In this document: positions 52,382 to 61,530 of the stretch, one piece after another | How positions within the stretch are numbered: position 1 is the first letter of the stretch | Layout: every line of letters starts with the position of its first letter | Source: Chloroflexota bacterium | Lineage (GTDB): Bacteria; Chloroflexota; Anaerolineae; Anaerolineales; Villigracilaceae | Direction of reading: 5' to 3' | Assembly: GCA_013388855.1 (NCBI GenBank) | Contig: JACAEM010000034.1 | Coordinates: 1 to 64,000 of the forward strand | DNA length: 64,000 nt | Notes under the pieces: generated by a model | What the model was told of the DNA's origin: nothing | Database searches by the model: none | The model's input: the letters and a program-made list of their open reading frames with translations, nothing else | Position numbers and translations under genes: made by a program

Positions 52382-53767
52382 ATGTCACGCAACGGACTCC
52401 GGGCAGCGCTTGTGATCCTGTTCCTTGCACTGGCTGCCTTCGTCCCTATCATTGTTTCCGGCTATTCTGAATTGAAGCAGGCGGACTCGGCCGGCTCATA
52501 CTCTGAGATCGCAAGCCATTATCTGAGCGCGGCAAAACGCATCCCCTGGCGACCGGACCTCTACGAACTGGCGGGAACGGCGTACTATCACGCGCAGGAC
52601 TATCCAAACGCAGAGGCAGCCTACCAAAAGGCCTTCCTACGCGGTTCCCTCTCGCCGGAAGGCTGGGTGGCGTGGGGCGATGTGGTCTATCTGGGCAATG
52701 ACCCGGAGCGCGCGCTCGACATCTGGCAAGACGGGCTTGCGGTACCCAATCCATCGATACAGGTATATTCCCGGCTTGCAAAAGTCACGCAGGAACGCGG
52801 CGAATATTCCGCCGCCGCAGAATACCTGGAAAAATATGTTTCGTCACAACCCAATGACGCGTCCGCGCATTATCGTCTGGGGTTGCTGTTGAGCCTCTCC
52901 GACCCTGCTGAAGCCATTCCGGAACTGCTCGCCGCCTCGCGACTGGACCCGCAATTTGATCCCGCTGTGCAGACCCTTCGCACCGCCCTGAACCTGGCGT
53001 CAATCAACGATTCCCCCGCTGAGCAGCTTGTCATCACAGGGCGTGGACTTGGGCTGGTCAACGAATGGGGGCTGGCGCGTGCCGCGTTCGAAAAGGCTGT
53101 TGAGGCGGATGAAGAAGACGCCGAGGCTTGGGCATGGCTGGGAGAGGCGGACCAGCAAACGGCTGGGGATGAGGCGCTCTCCCTTCTTGACCGCGCGCTG
53201 AGCCTGAATCCCGACTCCCCGACCGTGCGCGGCTTGCGCGGGCTGTATTTCCAGCGTGTGGGCAACGATCGCGACGCGTTGACCGAATTCCAAGCCGCCG
53301 CACGGCTTGATAGCGAGAATCCCGCCTGGTTCGCATCGCTCGGCGATTCGTACGCGAAGACTGGCGATCTGATCCGCGCGCTGGAAGCCTATCAGTACGC
53401 GGTTACACTCGTGCCTGATAACGCCGAATACTGGTTGCTGCTTGCCACGTTTTGTGCGGAGAATAATGTCAACATCCCCGATGCGGGAATCCCTGCCGCG
53501 CAGAAGGCAGTCCTTCTTTCTAATGAGGATCCCGCCGCGCTGGATGTGCTGGGTTGGGCGCTGTTATTGAACGGCCGCTACCCCGAAGCAAAGCAGATCC
53601 TCCTGCGGGCGCTCGAAGCAGCCCCGCGACACGCGTCGGCGCTGTTTCATCTGGGAGTGGTGTACCTGCAAACGGGTGACCGCGCCGCGGCGTTCGACCA
53701 CCTGGTCCGCGCGCGCGATCTGGGGAGCGTCGAAGCCGAAGCCGCGTTGAAGCAGTATTTTCCGTGA
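52382..53767 (+). CDS. Membrane-anchored TPR protein
   Basis: The 461-residue protein has an N-terminal helix (LRAALVILFLALAAFVPIIV) and then about ten tetratricopeptide repeats, such as LYELAGTAYYHAQDYPNAEAAYQ, AHYRLGLLLSLSDPAEAIP, AWAWLGEADQQTAGDEALSL, GLYFQRVGNDRDALTEFQAA and DVLGWALLLNGRYPEAKQIL. TPR arrays mediate protein contacts, here probably outside or at the membrane. No catalytic motif is present. The lipoprotein gene 53790-54440 follows and has its own -10. Confidence 0.88.
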   Translation: MSRNGLRAALVILFLALAAFVPIIVSGYSELKQADSAGSYSEIASHYLSAAKRIPWRPDLYELAGTAYYHAQDYPNAEAAYQKAFLRGSLSPEGWVAWGDVVYLGNDPERALDIWQDGLAVPNPSIQVYSRLAKVTQERGEYSAAAEYLEKYVSSQPNDASAHYRLGLLLSLSDPAEAIPELLAASRLDPQFDPAVQTLRTALNLASINDSPAEQLVITGRGLGLVNEWGLARAAFEKAVEADEEDAEAWAWLGEADQQTAGDEALSLLDRALSLNPDSPTVRGLRGLYFQRVGNDRDALTEFQAAARLDSENPAWFASLGDSYAKTGDLIRALEAYQYAVTLVPDNAEYWLLLATFCAENNVNIPDAGIPAAQKAVLLSNEDPAALDVLGWALLLNGRYPEAKQILLRALEAAPRHASALFHLGVVYLQTGDRAAAFDHLVRARDLGSVEAEAALKQYFP

Positions 53768-53777
53768 CCGTGCGTGA

Positions 53778-53783
53778 TAAAAT
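53778..53783 (+). promoter_or_regulatory. -10 box of the lipoprotein gene; leaderless start
   Basis: TGaTAAAAT is followed by exactly six bases and the ATG at 53790. Confidence 0.5.
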
Positions 53784-53789
53784 CTCGCA

Positions 53790-54440
53790 ATGAAAAACAA
53801 TCGTCTTCTTCCTTTCATTTTCTTCCTGACCGTTTTGCTTTCCTCCTGCCTGCCCGCACAATGGCCGGCTCCCACTCCTGTAACCGGCAGCCCGGGCGAA
53901 GTCCTCTTTCAGGATAAGTTCGAGAGCAATACTTCCGGCTGGGATCGTTTCGCCAACGATGGCGGCATCATGGATTATGACAGCGGCGGTTTCCGTATTC
54001 TGGTTCGGCAGCCGCTGCTCAATTACTGGTCCACACCCGACAGAAATTTCGGCGACGTGCGCGTCGAAGTGGACGTAACGCGTTTGAACGGTCCCGAACA
54101 GAATCGCGCCGGGTTGATCTGTCGTTATCAGCGCGGGGATTACTATTTCTTCATCATCTCCAGCGACGGGTTCTATGCCATCGGTAAATTCATCGGCGGT
54201 CAAACCCTGTTGCTCGGTCAGACCGAAATGAAGCCCAGCGAGGCGGTACAACCGGACGCGGTGAATCATCTGCGCGCGGATTGCATCGGAGACTCACTGA
54301 CTTTTTACGTTAATTTCAATGAAGTCGCTTTCGTGCAGGACTCCGATTTTGCGAACGGCGATATCGGCGTGCTGGCCGGGTCGTTCTCCGAACCCGGCGT
54401 GGATGTATTATTTCAGAATTTTGTAGTGATCCAACCATAG
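53790..54440 (+). CDS. Lipoprotein with a concanavalin-A/LamG-like domain
   Basis: The 216-residue protein has a lipoprotein signal (FIFFLTVLLSSC), then a beta-sandwich region reading DKFESNTSGWDRFANDGGIM, GGFRILVRQPLLNYWSTPDR, NFGDVRVEVDVTRLNG, GLICRYQRGDYYFFIISSDGF and GDSLTFYVN. This pattern occurs in DUF1080-like or LamG-like sugar-binding domains of Chloroflexota surface proteins. The ligand is unknown. Confidence 0.7.
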   Translation: MKNNRLLPFIFFLTVLLSSCLPAQWPAPTPVTGSPGEVLFQDKFESNTSGWDRFANDGGIMDYDSGGFRILVRQPLLNYWSTPDRNFGDVRVEVDVTRLNGPEQNRAGLICRYQRGDYYFFIISSDGFYAIGKFIGGQTLLLGQTEMKPSEAVQPDAVNHLRADCIGDSLTFYVNFNEVAFVQDSDFANGDIGVLAGSFSEPGVDVLFQNFVVIQP

Positions 54441-54497
54441 ATGATTTCGATACGGGTTGAGAAAATCCATCAACCCTGCCCAACCACCGAAGCAGTT

Positions 54498-55775
54498 ATG
54501 AAGATCTACCTCGATACCATTGGCTGCCGCCTCAACCAAAGCGAAATCGAAATGATGGCGCGGCAATTTCGCGCGGCAGGGCATGAGATCGTCGCTTCCG
54601 CCGATGCCGCCGACATGGCGGTCGTCAACACCTGCGCTGTGACAAACGAAGCCGCATCCGATTCGCGCGGGCGCATCCGCCAGATTGCGCGGGCGGGCGT
54701 GCACGAAATCGTTGCCACCGGCTGCTGGACAACGCTGTACCCGAAACAAGCCGCAGACCTTCCACATGTTTTACATGTGGTGCCCAACGCCGAAAAAGAT
54801 AACCTGGTTGCAAGCGTCCTCCATCTCCCGTCTTCTACCTTCGACCTTGAACCGATCTCCCGCCAACCGCTCCCCGGTCTGCATCGCCGTACGCGCGCGT
54901 TCATCAAAGTGCAGGATGGCTGCGACAACCAATGTACATTCTGTATTACAACCGTGGCGCGCGGCGAGGGGCGCAGCCGCCCCGTGGCGGATGTCATCCT
55001 CGATGTCCAGTCCGCGCTCGCAGGCGGCACCAAAGAAATTGTGTTGACCGGCGTCCACCTCGGTTCGTGGGGATACGACTTCAACCTGCATCTCAAAGAC
55101 CTCATCCAAGCCATCCTGCGCGAGACGGACGTGCCGCGTCTGCGCCTCTCCTCGCTCGAACCATGGGACCTGGACTCGGACTTTTTCTCGCTGTGGAGCG
55201 ACTCCCGCCTCATGCCGCACCTGCACCTTCCTCTGCAATCAGGGAGCGAATCCACACTGAAGCGGATGGCGCGCAAGACCACGCCACGGTCCTTCCGCGC
55301 GCTGGTCGCCGCGGCGCGAGAGGCGATCCCCGATGTCTCCATCACGACGGATATCATCGCAGGCTTCCCCGGCGAAACAGAAAAGGAATTCGCCGAAACT
55401 CTGGACTTCGTCCGTGAGATGGAGTTTGCGGGCGGGCATGTCTTCACGTATTCGCCGCGTCCCGGTACAGGGGCGGCGCGGATGAGGGGGCAGGTCAGCC
55501 CCGAGCTTGGAAAGAAGCGGAACCACATCCTGCACGATGCCCTGGAGGAATCCGGGAGGTTGTATCGGGGGAAATTCATCGGACGGAATTTATCCGTGTT
55601 GTGGGAATCCACTTCGGAGGTGGGCGAGTGGGGCTGGCAGATGGAAGGTCTCACAGGGAATTACCTGCGCGTGCAGGCATTCGCTCCCTCGCCGCGCTGG
55701 AACGAGACCGATACGGTGTTGGTAAATGAGTGCAACAGTAACAGGATGAAAGGCGTAATCGTCAACTTGGGATAA
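54498..55775 (+). CDS. mtaB: tRNA t6A37 methylthiotransferase MtaB
   Basis: The 425-residue enzyme adds a methylthio group to t6A37 of certain tRNAs. It has the N-terminal UPF0004 domain (KIYLDTIGCRLNQSEIE, VVNTCAVTNEAASDSR, ATGCWTTLYP), the radical SAM motif QDGCDNQCTFCITTVARGEGRSR, and a C-terminal TRAM-like region. GCRLNQSE and CAVTNEA separate MtaB from MiaB and RimO. I chose the ATG at 54498; the track's 19 extra residues do not fit the family. folD follows. Confidence 0.9.
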   Translation: MKIYLDTIGCRLNQSEIEMMARQFRAAGHEIVASADAADMAVVNTCAVTNEAASDSRGRIRQIARAGVHEIVATGCWTTLYPKQAADLPHVLHVVPNAEKDNLVASVLHLPSSTFDLEPISRQPLPGLHRRTRAFIKVQDGCDNQCTFCITTVARGEGRSRPVADVILDVQSALAGGTKEIVLTGVHLGSWGYDFNLHLKDLIQAILRETDVPRLRLSSLEPWDLDSDFFSLWSDSRLMPHLHLPLQSGSESTLKRMARKTTPRSFRALVAAAREAIPDVSITTDIIAGFPGETEKEFAETLDFVREMEFAGGHVFTYSPRPGTGAARMRGQVSPELGKKRNHILHDALEESGRLYRGKFIGRNLSVLWESTSEVGEWGWQMEGLTGNYLRVQAFAPSPRWNETDTVLVNECNSNRMKGVIVNLG

Positions 55776-55838
55776 GTGTCACTTTATCGCGGTTGTAGCG
55801 GGTTGTACAATGGGATTATCTCGAAAAGGAGCATATAC

Positions 55839-56750
55839 ATGACTGCCCAGATCATCGATGGAACTGCTATTGCGCAAAAAGTACGTGATGGGGTCAAGGA
55901 AAAGGTCGCGAAGAGGCTCGCCGAGGGGAAATCCCAGCCGGGGCTGGCTACCGTGCTGGTAGGTGACCGCATCGATTCGGCGACATATGTAAGTATGAAG
56001 CAGAAGGCTTGCGCCGAACTGGGAATGACCTCTTATCATCACCCAGTCCCCGCGGATGTTACCCAGGAAGACCTGGAAAAACTCATCAAGGAATTGAACG
56101 CCGATCCCAAAGTGCACGGGATTCTCGTGCAATTGCCCCTGCCTGCGCACCTCGACGAGGAACGCGTCCTGCAACTCATCAGCATCGAGAAGGACGTGGA
56201 CGGGTTTTCGCCCATCAACCTGGGGCGTCTCGCCCAGAAGGGGCGTGAGCCATTGTTCGTGCCGTGCACGCCGTATGGCTGTATTTACCTGCTCAAAGAG
56301 GCGGGCGTGACAATCAAGGGCGCCAATGCGGTGGTCTTGGGCAGGTCGAATATCGTCGGCATGCCCGCGGCGTTGTTGCTCATCAAAGAGGATGCCACAG
56401 TGACGGTTTGTCACTCACGCACGAAAGACCTGCCCGGTGTGGTGCATCAGGCGGATATTCTGATCGCGGCGATTGGTCGGGCGGAAATGGTGCGCGGCGA
56501 CTGGATCAAGCCAGGCGCGGCGGTCATCGATGTGGGCATCAACGGCATCCCGATGCTCAACCCCGACGGTTCCCCGGTCATCAGCCAGAAGACGGGCAAG
56601 CCGCGCCAGAAGCTGGTCGGCGATGTAAACTTTGAAGAGGCGAAGGAAGTGGCGGGATTCATTACCCCGGTGCCCGGCGGCGTGGGTCCGATGACCATCG
56701 CCATGCTGATGGCAAATACTCTCAGAGCGGCTGAGATACAGGGTAAATAA
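55839..56750 (+). CDS. folD: Methylenetetrahydrofolate dehydrogenase/cyclohydrolase FolD
   Basis: The 303-residue bifunctional enzyme interconverts methylene-, methenyl- and formyl-tetrahydrofolate. Motifs are VLVGDRIDSATYVSMKQKAC (substrate and catalytic Lys), VQLPLPAHLDEERVL, PCTPYGCIYLL and the Rossmann-fold VVLGRSNIVGMPAALLL, then GDVNFEEAKEVAGFITPVPGGVGPMT. AAGGAG precedes the ATG by seven bases; the track start lies 21 codons too early. Confidence 0.95.
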   Translation: MTAQIIDGTAIAQKVRDGVKEKVAKRLAEGKSQPGLATVLVGDRIDSATYVSMKQKACAELGMTSYHHPVPADVTQEDLEKLIKELNADPKVHGILVQLPLPAHLDEERVLQLISIEKDVDGFSPINLGRLAQKGREPLFVPCTPYGCIYLLKEAGVTIKGANAVVLGRSNIVGMPAALLLIKEDATVTVCHSRTKDLPGVVHQADILIAAIGRAEMVRGDWIKPGAAVIDVGINGIPMLNPDGSPVISQKTGKPRQKLVGDVNFEEAKEVAGFITPVPGGVGPMTIAMLMANTLRAAEIQGK

Positions 56751-56760
56751 GCGGAAGATG

Positions 56761-58773
56761 TCATTTCTTTGCGGGTTGCAAAGCAGGTTGTGGCTTTTCT
56801 CGCGGATTCGATAAAATAACATCCAAGCCGGGGATGGGCTTCCATTCCAAGCCTTTGCCGATATCCGCAAAGGGGATGTAGTAAAGCTGGATGCGCGTGC
56901 TATCATACCGTTGGAAGGCAAAAAGAATGTATTTCCCATCCGGGCTGAAACGTGCGTCGCGGTAACAACAAACACCGTCGATGGGGTTGATTCTTTTCCC
57001 TGTCTGGGTCTCGCTATCATAAAGATAAAGGTTGCCAAAACCATCGTTGCGTTCCGTGTCGTTGACGAGGAACAGTTTTCCGCCATCCCAGTCGAAACTC
57101 GGGATAACCGAACCACTGAAACTGAAGCGCCCACTGGGGAACCGGTCGATGCCGACTGCCCCAATGGTCTTGCACTCGGGAATATCCACATCCAGCAGGT
57201 AAACTTGTTCCGCGCCGCCGGCCTGTGTATCGACAACAAGAGCGGCGATTCGCTCATCATCCGTGGACCAGCGAATATCCTTGATCGCATAGAAACTGTA
57301 TTTGCAGAAATTTCCTGTGCGGGTGAGGTCGAACTTTGTCACGGAATCCTTCAAGATTTCCTTGTCGTACGGAACAATGTACAGCGCGCGGCTGATGGAA
57401 ATGGCGGCAAGTCTGCCGTCGGGAGAAATTCGAAAACCCTCGAAAAAGTCCTGAGTGCCCTGCAATGAGAAACAAACGATCTTGCTGGTCTCATTCGTCT
57501 CGATATCCAGTTCATACACACACGGCCCCGAAGTATAGACCAGGATATTCCCATCCGGCATCCACTGTAAATTGGCTTTGGCGGAGTTATCCGTTCGTAC
57601 AGGGATCGGACTTGATTCGCCGATGTTCATCAAATAGATCTGATTCCCTGAAAGGAACGCGAACGTGTCCGCCCCGCCAGGAATGGGGATCGGGGTTGGG
57701 GTTGTCTGTGGAGGCGTCGATGTAGGTTCAACCGTGACCGTGGGAACGGATGTCTGTGTTAGGGTTGGAGTCAGGGTTGGTGGAAGGGAAGTCACAGTGG
57801 GGGCGGCAGAGAGAAACGGGAGTCGTCCACCGAAACCAAGCCAGCCGAAAAAACCAATCACCAAAAATATCACAACCCATATCCAACCGGGGACCCTGCG
57901 GACAGATTCAGGCGCCTGCCGGTCAACCACGGTGGCAAACTTTGGAATGGTATGGGTATCCCCAAACACGGCACGGCTCAACGCGCCGGACAATTCCACC
58001 GCGGTCGCATATCGCGCTTCCTTCTCCTTTGCCATCGCCGTTTTGATGACTTTTGCCACCTCGGGCGGGAGGTCTGGTTTGACTTTCAAAATATCAGGAA
58101 CGGGCTGGGTGACATGACTGACTGCCGCTGAGACGGGCGAATCCGCCTGGTACGGTTTTTGACCGGTCAGCATCTCATAGATCATCACGCCCATACCGTA
58201 AATATCGCTGCGGCCGTCCACCTCCCCGCCCTGCGCCTGCTCCGGGCTGACGTACGCCGGCGACCCCATCGGATCGCCGCCCGTCGCCGAAATACCGGAC
58301 TCCGTCAGCTTGGCAATGCCAAAATCGGTCAGGTAGGGATGGTTGTTGCCATCGAACAGGACATTATCGGGTTTGATGTCGCGGTGGACGATCCCCTTGC
58401 GATGAGCATAATCCAACCCGCCTGCCAGCCTCTCGATAATGAGCGCCGTATCATCAAGAGAGAGAGCCTCCTTTTTGATCCACTCGGCGAGCGAACCTCC
58501 CGCCATATAACGCATCACAAAGTATGGCTGACCGGTCTCATCCTCCCCAACATCGTAAACCGGGACGATTGCCGGGTGCTCCAGCGAAGCGATCATCTTG
58601 AGTTCACGCTTGAACCGGGCGCGGAACATGAGGTTGTGCATCATTTCCCGCGGCAGAACCTTCACCGCCACTTCCCGGTCAAAACTCGGATCGTAGGCGC
58701 GATAAACGGTAGCCATCCCCCCGCGACCCAATTCAGATTTGATTTTGTACCTGCCCACTTTATCCGGTGACAT
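56761..58773 (-). CDS. PknB-type Ser/Thr protein kinase with a TolB-like propeller
   Basis: The 670-residue protein has an N-terminal kinase (about 1-275): GRGGMATVYRAYDP, catalytic Lys in EVAVKVLP, HRDIKPDNVLFD, DFGIAKLTESG and GSPAYVSPEQAQGGEVDGRSD. A transmembrane helix (WIWVVIFLVIGFFGWLGF) lies near 298-315, then a Thr/Pro-rich linker and a C-terminal WD40/TolB-like propeller (WMPDGNILVYTSGPCVYEL, FRISPDGRLAAISISR, ARFSPDGKYILFAFQ). This is a transmembrane signalling kinase whose exterior propeller may bind a ligand. TATACT lies six bases before the ATG on the minus strand. Confidence 0.92.
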   Translation of the reverse strand: MSPDKVGRYKIKSELGRGGMATVYRAYDPSFDREVAVKVLPREMMHNLMFRARFKRELKMIASLEHPAIVPVYDVGEDETGQPYFVMRYMAGGSLAEWIKKEALSLDDTALIIERLAGGLDYAHRKGIVHRDIKPDNVLFDGNNHPYLTDFGIAKLTESGISATGGDPMGSPAYVSPEQAQGGEVDGRSDIYGMGVMIYEMLTGQKPYQADSPVSAAVSHVTQPVPDILKVKPDLPPEVAKVIKTAMAKEKEARYATAVELSGALSRAVFGDTHTIPKFATVVDRQAPESVRRVPGWIWVVIFLVIGFFGWLGFGGRLPFLSAAPTVTSLPPTLTPTLTQTSVPTVTVEPTSTPPQTTPTPIPIPGGADTFAFLSGNQIYLMNIGESSPIPVRTDNSAKANLQWMPDGNILVYTSGPCVYELDIETNETSKIVCFSLQGTQDFFEGFRISPDGRLAAISISRALYIVPYDKEILKDSVTKFDLTRTGNFCKYSFYAIKDIRWSTDDERIAALVVDTQAGGAEQVYLLDVDIPECKTIGAVGIDRFPSGRFSFSGSVIPSFDWDGGKLFLVNDTERNDGFGNLYLYDSETQTGKRINPIDGVCCYRDARFSPDGKYILFAFQRYDSTRIQLYYIPFADIGKGLEWKPIPGLDVILSNPREKPQPALQPAKK

Positions 58774-58779
58774 ACAGCA

Positions 58780-58785
58780 AGTATA
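58780..58785 (-). promoter_or_regulatory. -10 box of the PknB gene; leaderless start
   Basis: TATACT on the minus strand is followed by exactly six bases and the ATG at 58773. Confidence 0.55.
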
Positions 58786-58879
58786 TCAAAAGATGCCTTT
58801 TCACAATGCCGCCAAAGGGACTATAAAGCCCCCGCTTCCGGCAGGAGTTCCGGCTGTTTCCGCCAAATGGACATCTTTC

Positions 58880-60076
58880 TCACTCGTATCGAAACCGCAA
58901 AACTCCCACCGTAAAAAATAAAACTGCAAACCCAAGCAGCACCCCCGCTTCGGGCAGAATATCCACGAGACCCTTACCGCGCAGGACCAGATCCAGCATG
59001 CCTTGCATCGCCCAGGTGGTGGGAAGAATCCTCACGGCATTCTGTATCGCGGACGGGAATAACTCGAGCGGATACCAGCATCCACCCATCAGCGCAAAAA
59101 CCATGCCGAACATAATGCTCAATCCGCTCGCCTGACCTTCGGTCTTGATGAACGTACCCATCGTTGTGCCGAAAGCCGCCGCGGCAAGCGCGGATGTAAA
59201 CAGGATGAGGAATAATGCGGCTGGTTCGCGCCCCCAATTAAGCTTCATCACCAGAATTCCAAACCCAACCAGCAGCAACATTTGCACCAATGCCATCGCC
59301 ACCTGCCCGGAGATTGTCCCGAGCAAAAAGGTCGCTTTATGCGACGGGGTAGTAAGGAGACGGCGCAACGTTCCTTGCTGGCGTTCATAGGCAAAAAGTG
59401 CCGAGATGCCAAACAATGGAATAAAAACCCACGTAATGAGTTGTCCCGCCGAAGAATTGGCGCGCGGGTCATACTCCACTGCGTCAGGTGTGGATCCTTC
59501 CACAGTGTTGACGCGTTGAGGCGCATCCTTTTGGATATTTTGCGCCAATTCCAACGAACTCTCGAAATACGCTTGTTTTTCCGACTCGGAGGCAAAAGGA
59601 TGTTTCGCTTCCCGTTGCCTGACCGCGCTCTGCGCAGCGGAAACCGCACTGCTCACGCGGAGAATGGCGGTTTGTATGGCACGTTCGGCCACAGTCGCGT
59701 TGAGGTTGTTGGGTTGTTGCAATAACTCTACCTCCGCCGAGCCGTTTTGCAAGGACGCGATATCGATACCCACGGGGATGATAAACACAGCCGAAGCCCG
59801 GCGGTTATCGAATTGATCCTGTGCATCCTCGAGCGATGCAATTTCCGGGTAGACGGCGGTCGAATTTTCCAACTCCTCGATGATTTGTTGCGAGATGGAT
59901 GTCCGTGCCGCATCCACCACCAGCAGGCGGATGCGCGGGTCTTCGTCGCCAGAGGGCGACCCACCTGCAAGCAGGAAGGTAAAAACAACCGGCAGGATGA
60001 TGAAAAACAACAATTCCGACGAACTCGCAAACCGGATGATGGCATCTTTCCAGGCAATGGCGAAAATCTTTTTCAT
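58880..60076 (-). CDS. ABC-2-type transporter permease (second)
   Basis: The 398-residue protein has an N-terminal helix with a large extracytoplasmic loop (about 45-215) and five C-terminal helices (TWVFIPLFGISALFAYE, VAMALVQMLLLVGFGILVM, ALFLILFTSALAAAAFGTTMG, ILPEAGVLLGFAVLFFTVGVL). It is an ABC-2/YhgE-like export permease. Its ATG overlaps the stop of the preceding permease. No ATPase gene lies in this window next to the pair. The 58774-58879 gap contains no gene. Confidence 0.85.
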   Translation of the reverse strand: MKKIFAIAWKDAIIRFASSSELLFFIILPVVFTFLLAGGSPSGDEDPRIRLLVVDAARTSISQQIIEELENSTAVYPEIASLEDAQDQFDNRRASAVFIIPVGIDIASLQNGSAEVELLQQPNNLNATVAERAIQTAILRVSSAVSAAQSAVRQREAKHPFASESEKQAYFESSLELAQNIQKDAPQRVNTVEGSTPDAVEYDPRANSSAGQLITWVFIPLFGISALFAYERQQGTLRRLLTTPSHKATFLLGTISGQVAMALVQMLLLVGFGILVMKLNWGREPAALFLILFTSALAAAAFGTTMGTFIKTEGQASGLSIMFGMVFALMGGCWYPLELFPSAIQNAVRILPTTWAMQGMLDLVLRGKGLVDILPEAGVLLGFAVLFFTVGVLRFRYE

Positions 60077-61332
60077 TTCTGCACCACCCCATTCCGATTG
60101 AACAAAACCACCGAAATACCGAACAACACCACACCCATGAGGAGCAGCGCCATGATCGGCTCACCCAAATTTTTCAAGGTGCCGCCGAGCGCTAGCGTGG
60201 TGAAACCGTCCAGTCCCCAGGCATTGGGCGTGATCTTGCTCAAGGTCTGGATCAGCGGCGGCAATTGTTCAAGGTTGATGAAACTTCCACCCAGGATGCC
60301 AAAGATGAGCATGATGGCGGAGCCAACGCTTGCTACCTGTGCGGGAGTACGGGCGAATGCCGTGATCATCACGCCCCAGCCCGTTGCGGCAAAGACAGCC
60401 GCAAGGATTAGTACCACCATTCCCAGCGGATCGCCCCACTTCACCCGGAAAAGCAACGCGGAAGCAAGAATTAGAATACCAACCTGTGCAATGCCCATGA
60501 AAAACACTCCCAGCACCTTGCCTCCCAAAAACTGTGCATTGGATGTGGGCGATGTCAGCAGGCGCGGCAGGGTTCCCTGCGCGCGCTCGGCAAGGATGGA
60601 TCGTCCGCCGTACGAAACGGTATACATCAGGAACATCAACGCCATGCCCGGAGCGAAATACGCCAACAGGTCGAACTCCACGGCTTGGGCGCCTTCTTTG
60701 TCCGTTTTGAGCGTGATGGCGGCATTTTCGGTTTGCTCCACGTTTTCGAACAACGCGCGCGCCTCGCTTTCCGCGTTTTGTGGATTCAACAATCCGCTTT
60801 GCATCAAGCCGATGATGGAAGTCATGCCGCTGACGCGCCCTTCTTCGACACGCGAGACAAATTCATCGACAATGGCCTTGACCACGCCTGCGCCGGTGGG
60901 ACGCGACGGATTGGCATATACTTCGATTTGCACAGGTTTGGGCTGGACAAAGTCCGGGTCGAGCATGGTTCCCTCAGCGGGAATGATGCTTTGGGTGAAG
61001 CCTTTGGGGATGATAACCGCGGCTGAGGCTTTGTCCTCGTCGATTAAACGGCGGGCCGCCTCCGGGTCGGAGGAAGCGGTGGGTTCCATTAAATCGGCAA
61101 GATCCTCCGAATTGAACACATCCGCCAGCGCGTCTCCCAATTGTTCGTTATCCAGATTGACAATGACGACGGGAATATCTGATAGTCCGCTCGAATTGCC
61201 GCTGAAGCGTCCGGTGACAAACCCCATGCCGATGGTAAGCAGGAACGGCGCCAGGAGCATGAAGGTCAGCGCGGCGCGGTCGCGGAACATTAGTTTGAGG
61301 TCTTTGAGTCCGATGAGGAAAAGTTTTTTCAT
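60073..61332 (-). CDS. ABC-2-type transporter permease (first)
   Basis: The 419-residue protein begins MKKLFLIGLKDLKLMFRDRA and shares the layout of the next gene: one helix, a long outer loop, then helices such as LLAYFAPGMALMFLMYTVS, VGILILASALLFRV, MVVLILAAVFAATGWGVMI and ALLLMGVVLFGISVVLF. I chose the ATG at 61332 over the track's 61389. The two permeases probably pair for export of a drug, lipid or polymer. The upstream 61333-61530 gap holds no gene I can support. Confidence 0.85.
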   Translation of the reverse strand: MKKLFLIGLKDLKLMFRDRAALTFMLLAPFLLTIGMGFVTGRFSGNSSGLSDIPVVIVNLDNEQLGDALADVFNSEDLADLMEPTASSDPEAARRLIDEDKASAAVIIPKGFTQSIIPAEGTMLDPDFVQPKPVQIEVYANPSRPTGAGVVKAIVDEFVSRVEEGRVSGMTSIIGLMQSGLLNPQNAESEARALFENVEQTENAAITLKTDKEGAQAVEFDLLAYFAPGMALMFLMYTVSYGGRSILAERAQGTLPRLLTSPTSNAQFLGGKVLGVFFMGIAQVGILILASALLFRVKWGDPLGMVVLILAAVFAATGWGVMITAFARTPAQVASVGSAIMLIFGILGGSFINLEQLPPLIQTLSKITPNAWGLDGFTTLALGGTLKNLGEPIMALLLMGVVLFGISVVLFNRNGVVQK

Positions 61333-61530
61333 GACTGCCTGGAGGAAGCACTCTGAGGGTTTCTTCGTCTGTCCAGAGCGACTTGTCAATCAGTATCAAT
61401 TCGAAAGTACGGATTCAAAAGGAGGGAGCTGGGTTGGCAAAAAGCAAGTCAATCCGACATCCTTCATGAAAGTTTACTCGAATTACCCTGCAATGTCGAT
61501 AATGTTTGCAAAGGGTCTCCGCCAGCAATC

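Noticed and set aside
54506-55654. 382-residue minus-strand ORF opposite mtaB
   Set aside because: It is an antisense shadow of a gene with unambiguous MtaB motifs.
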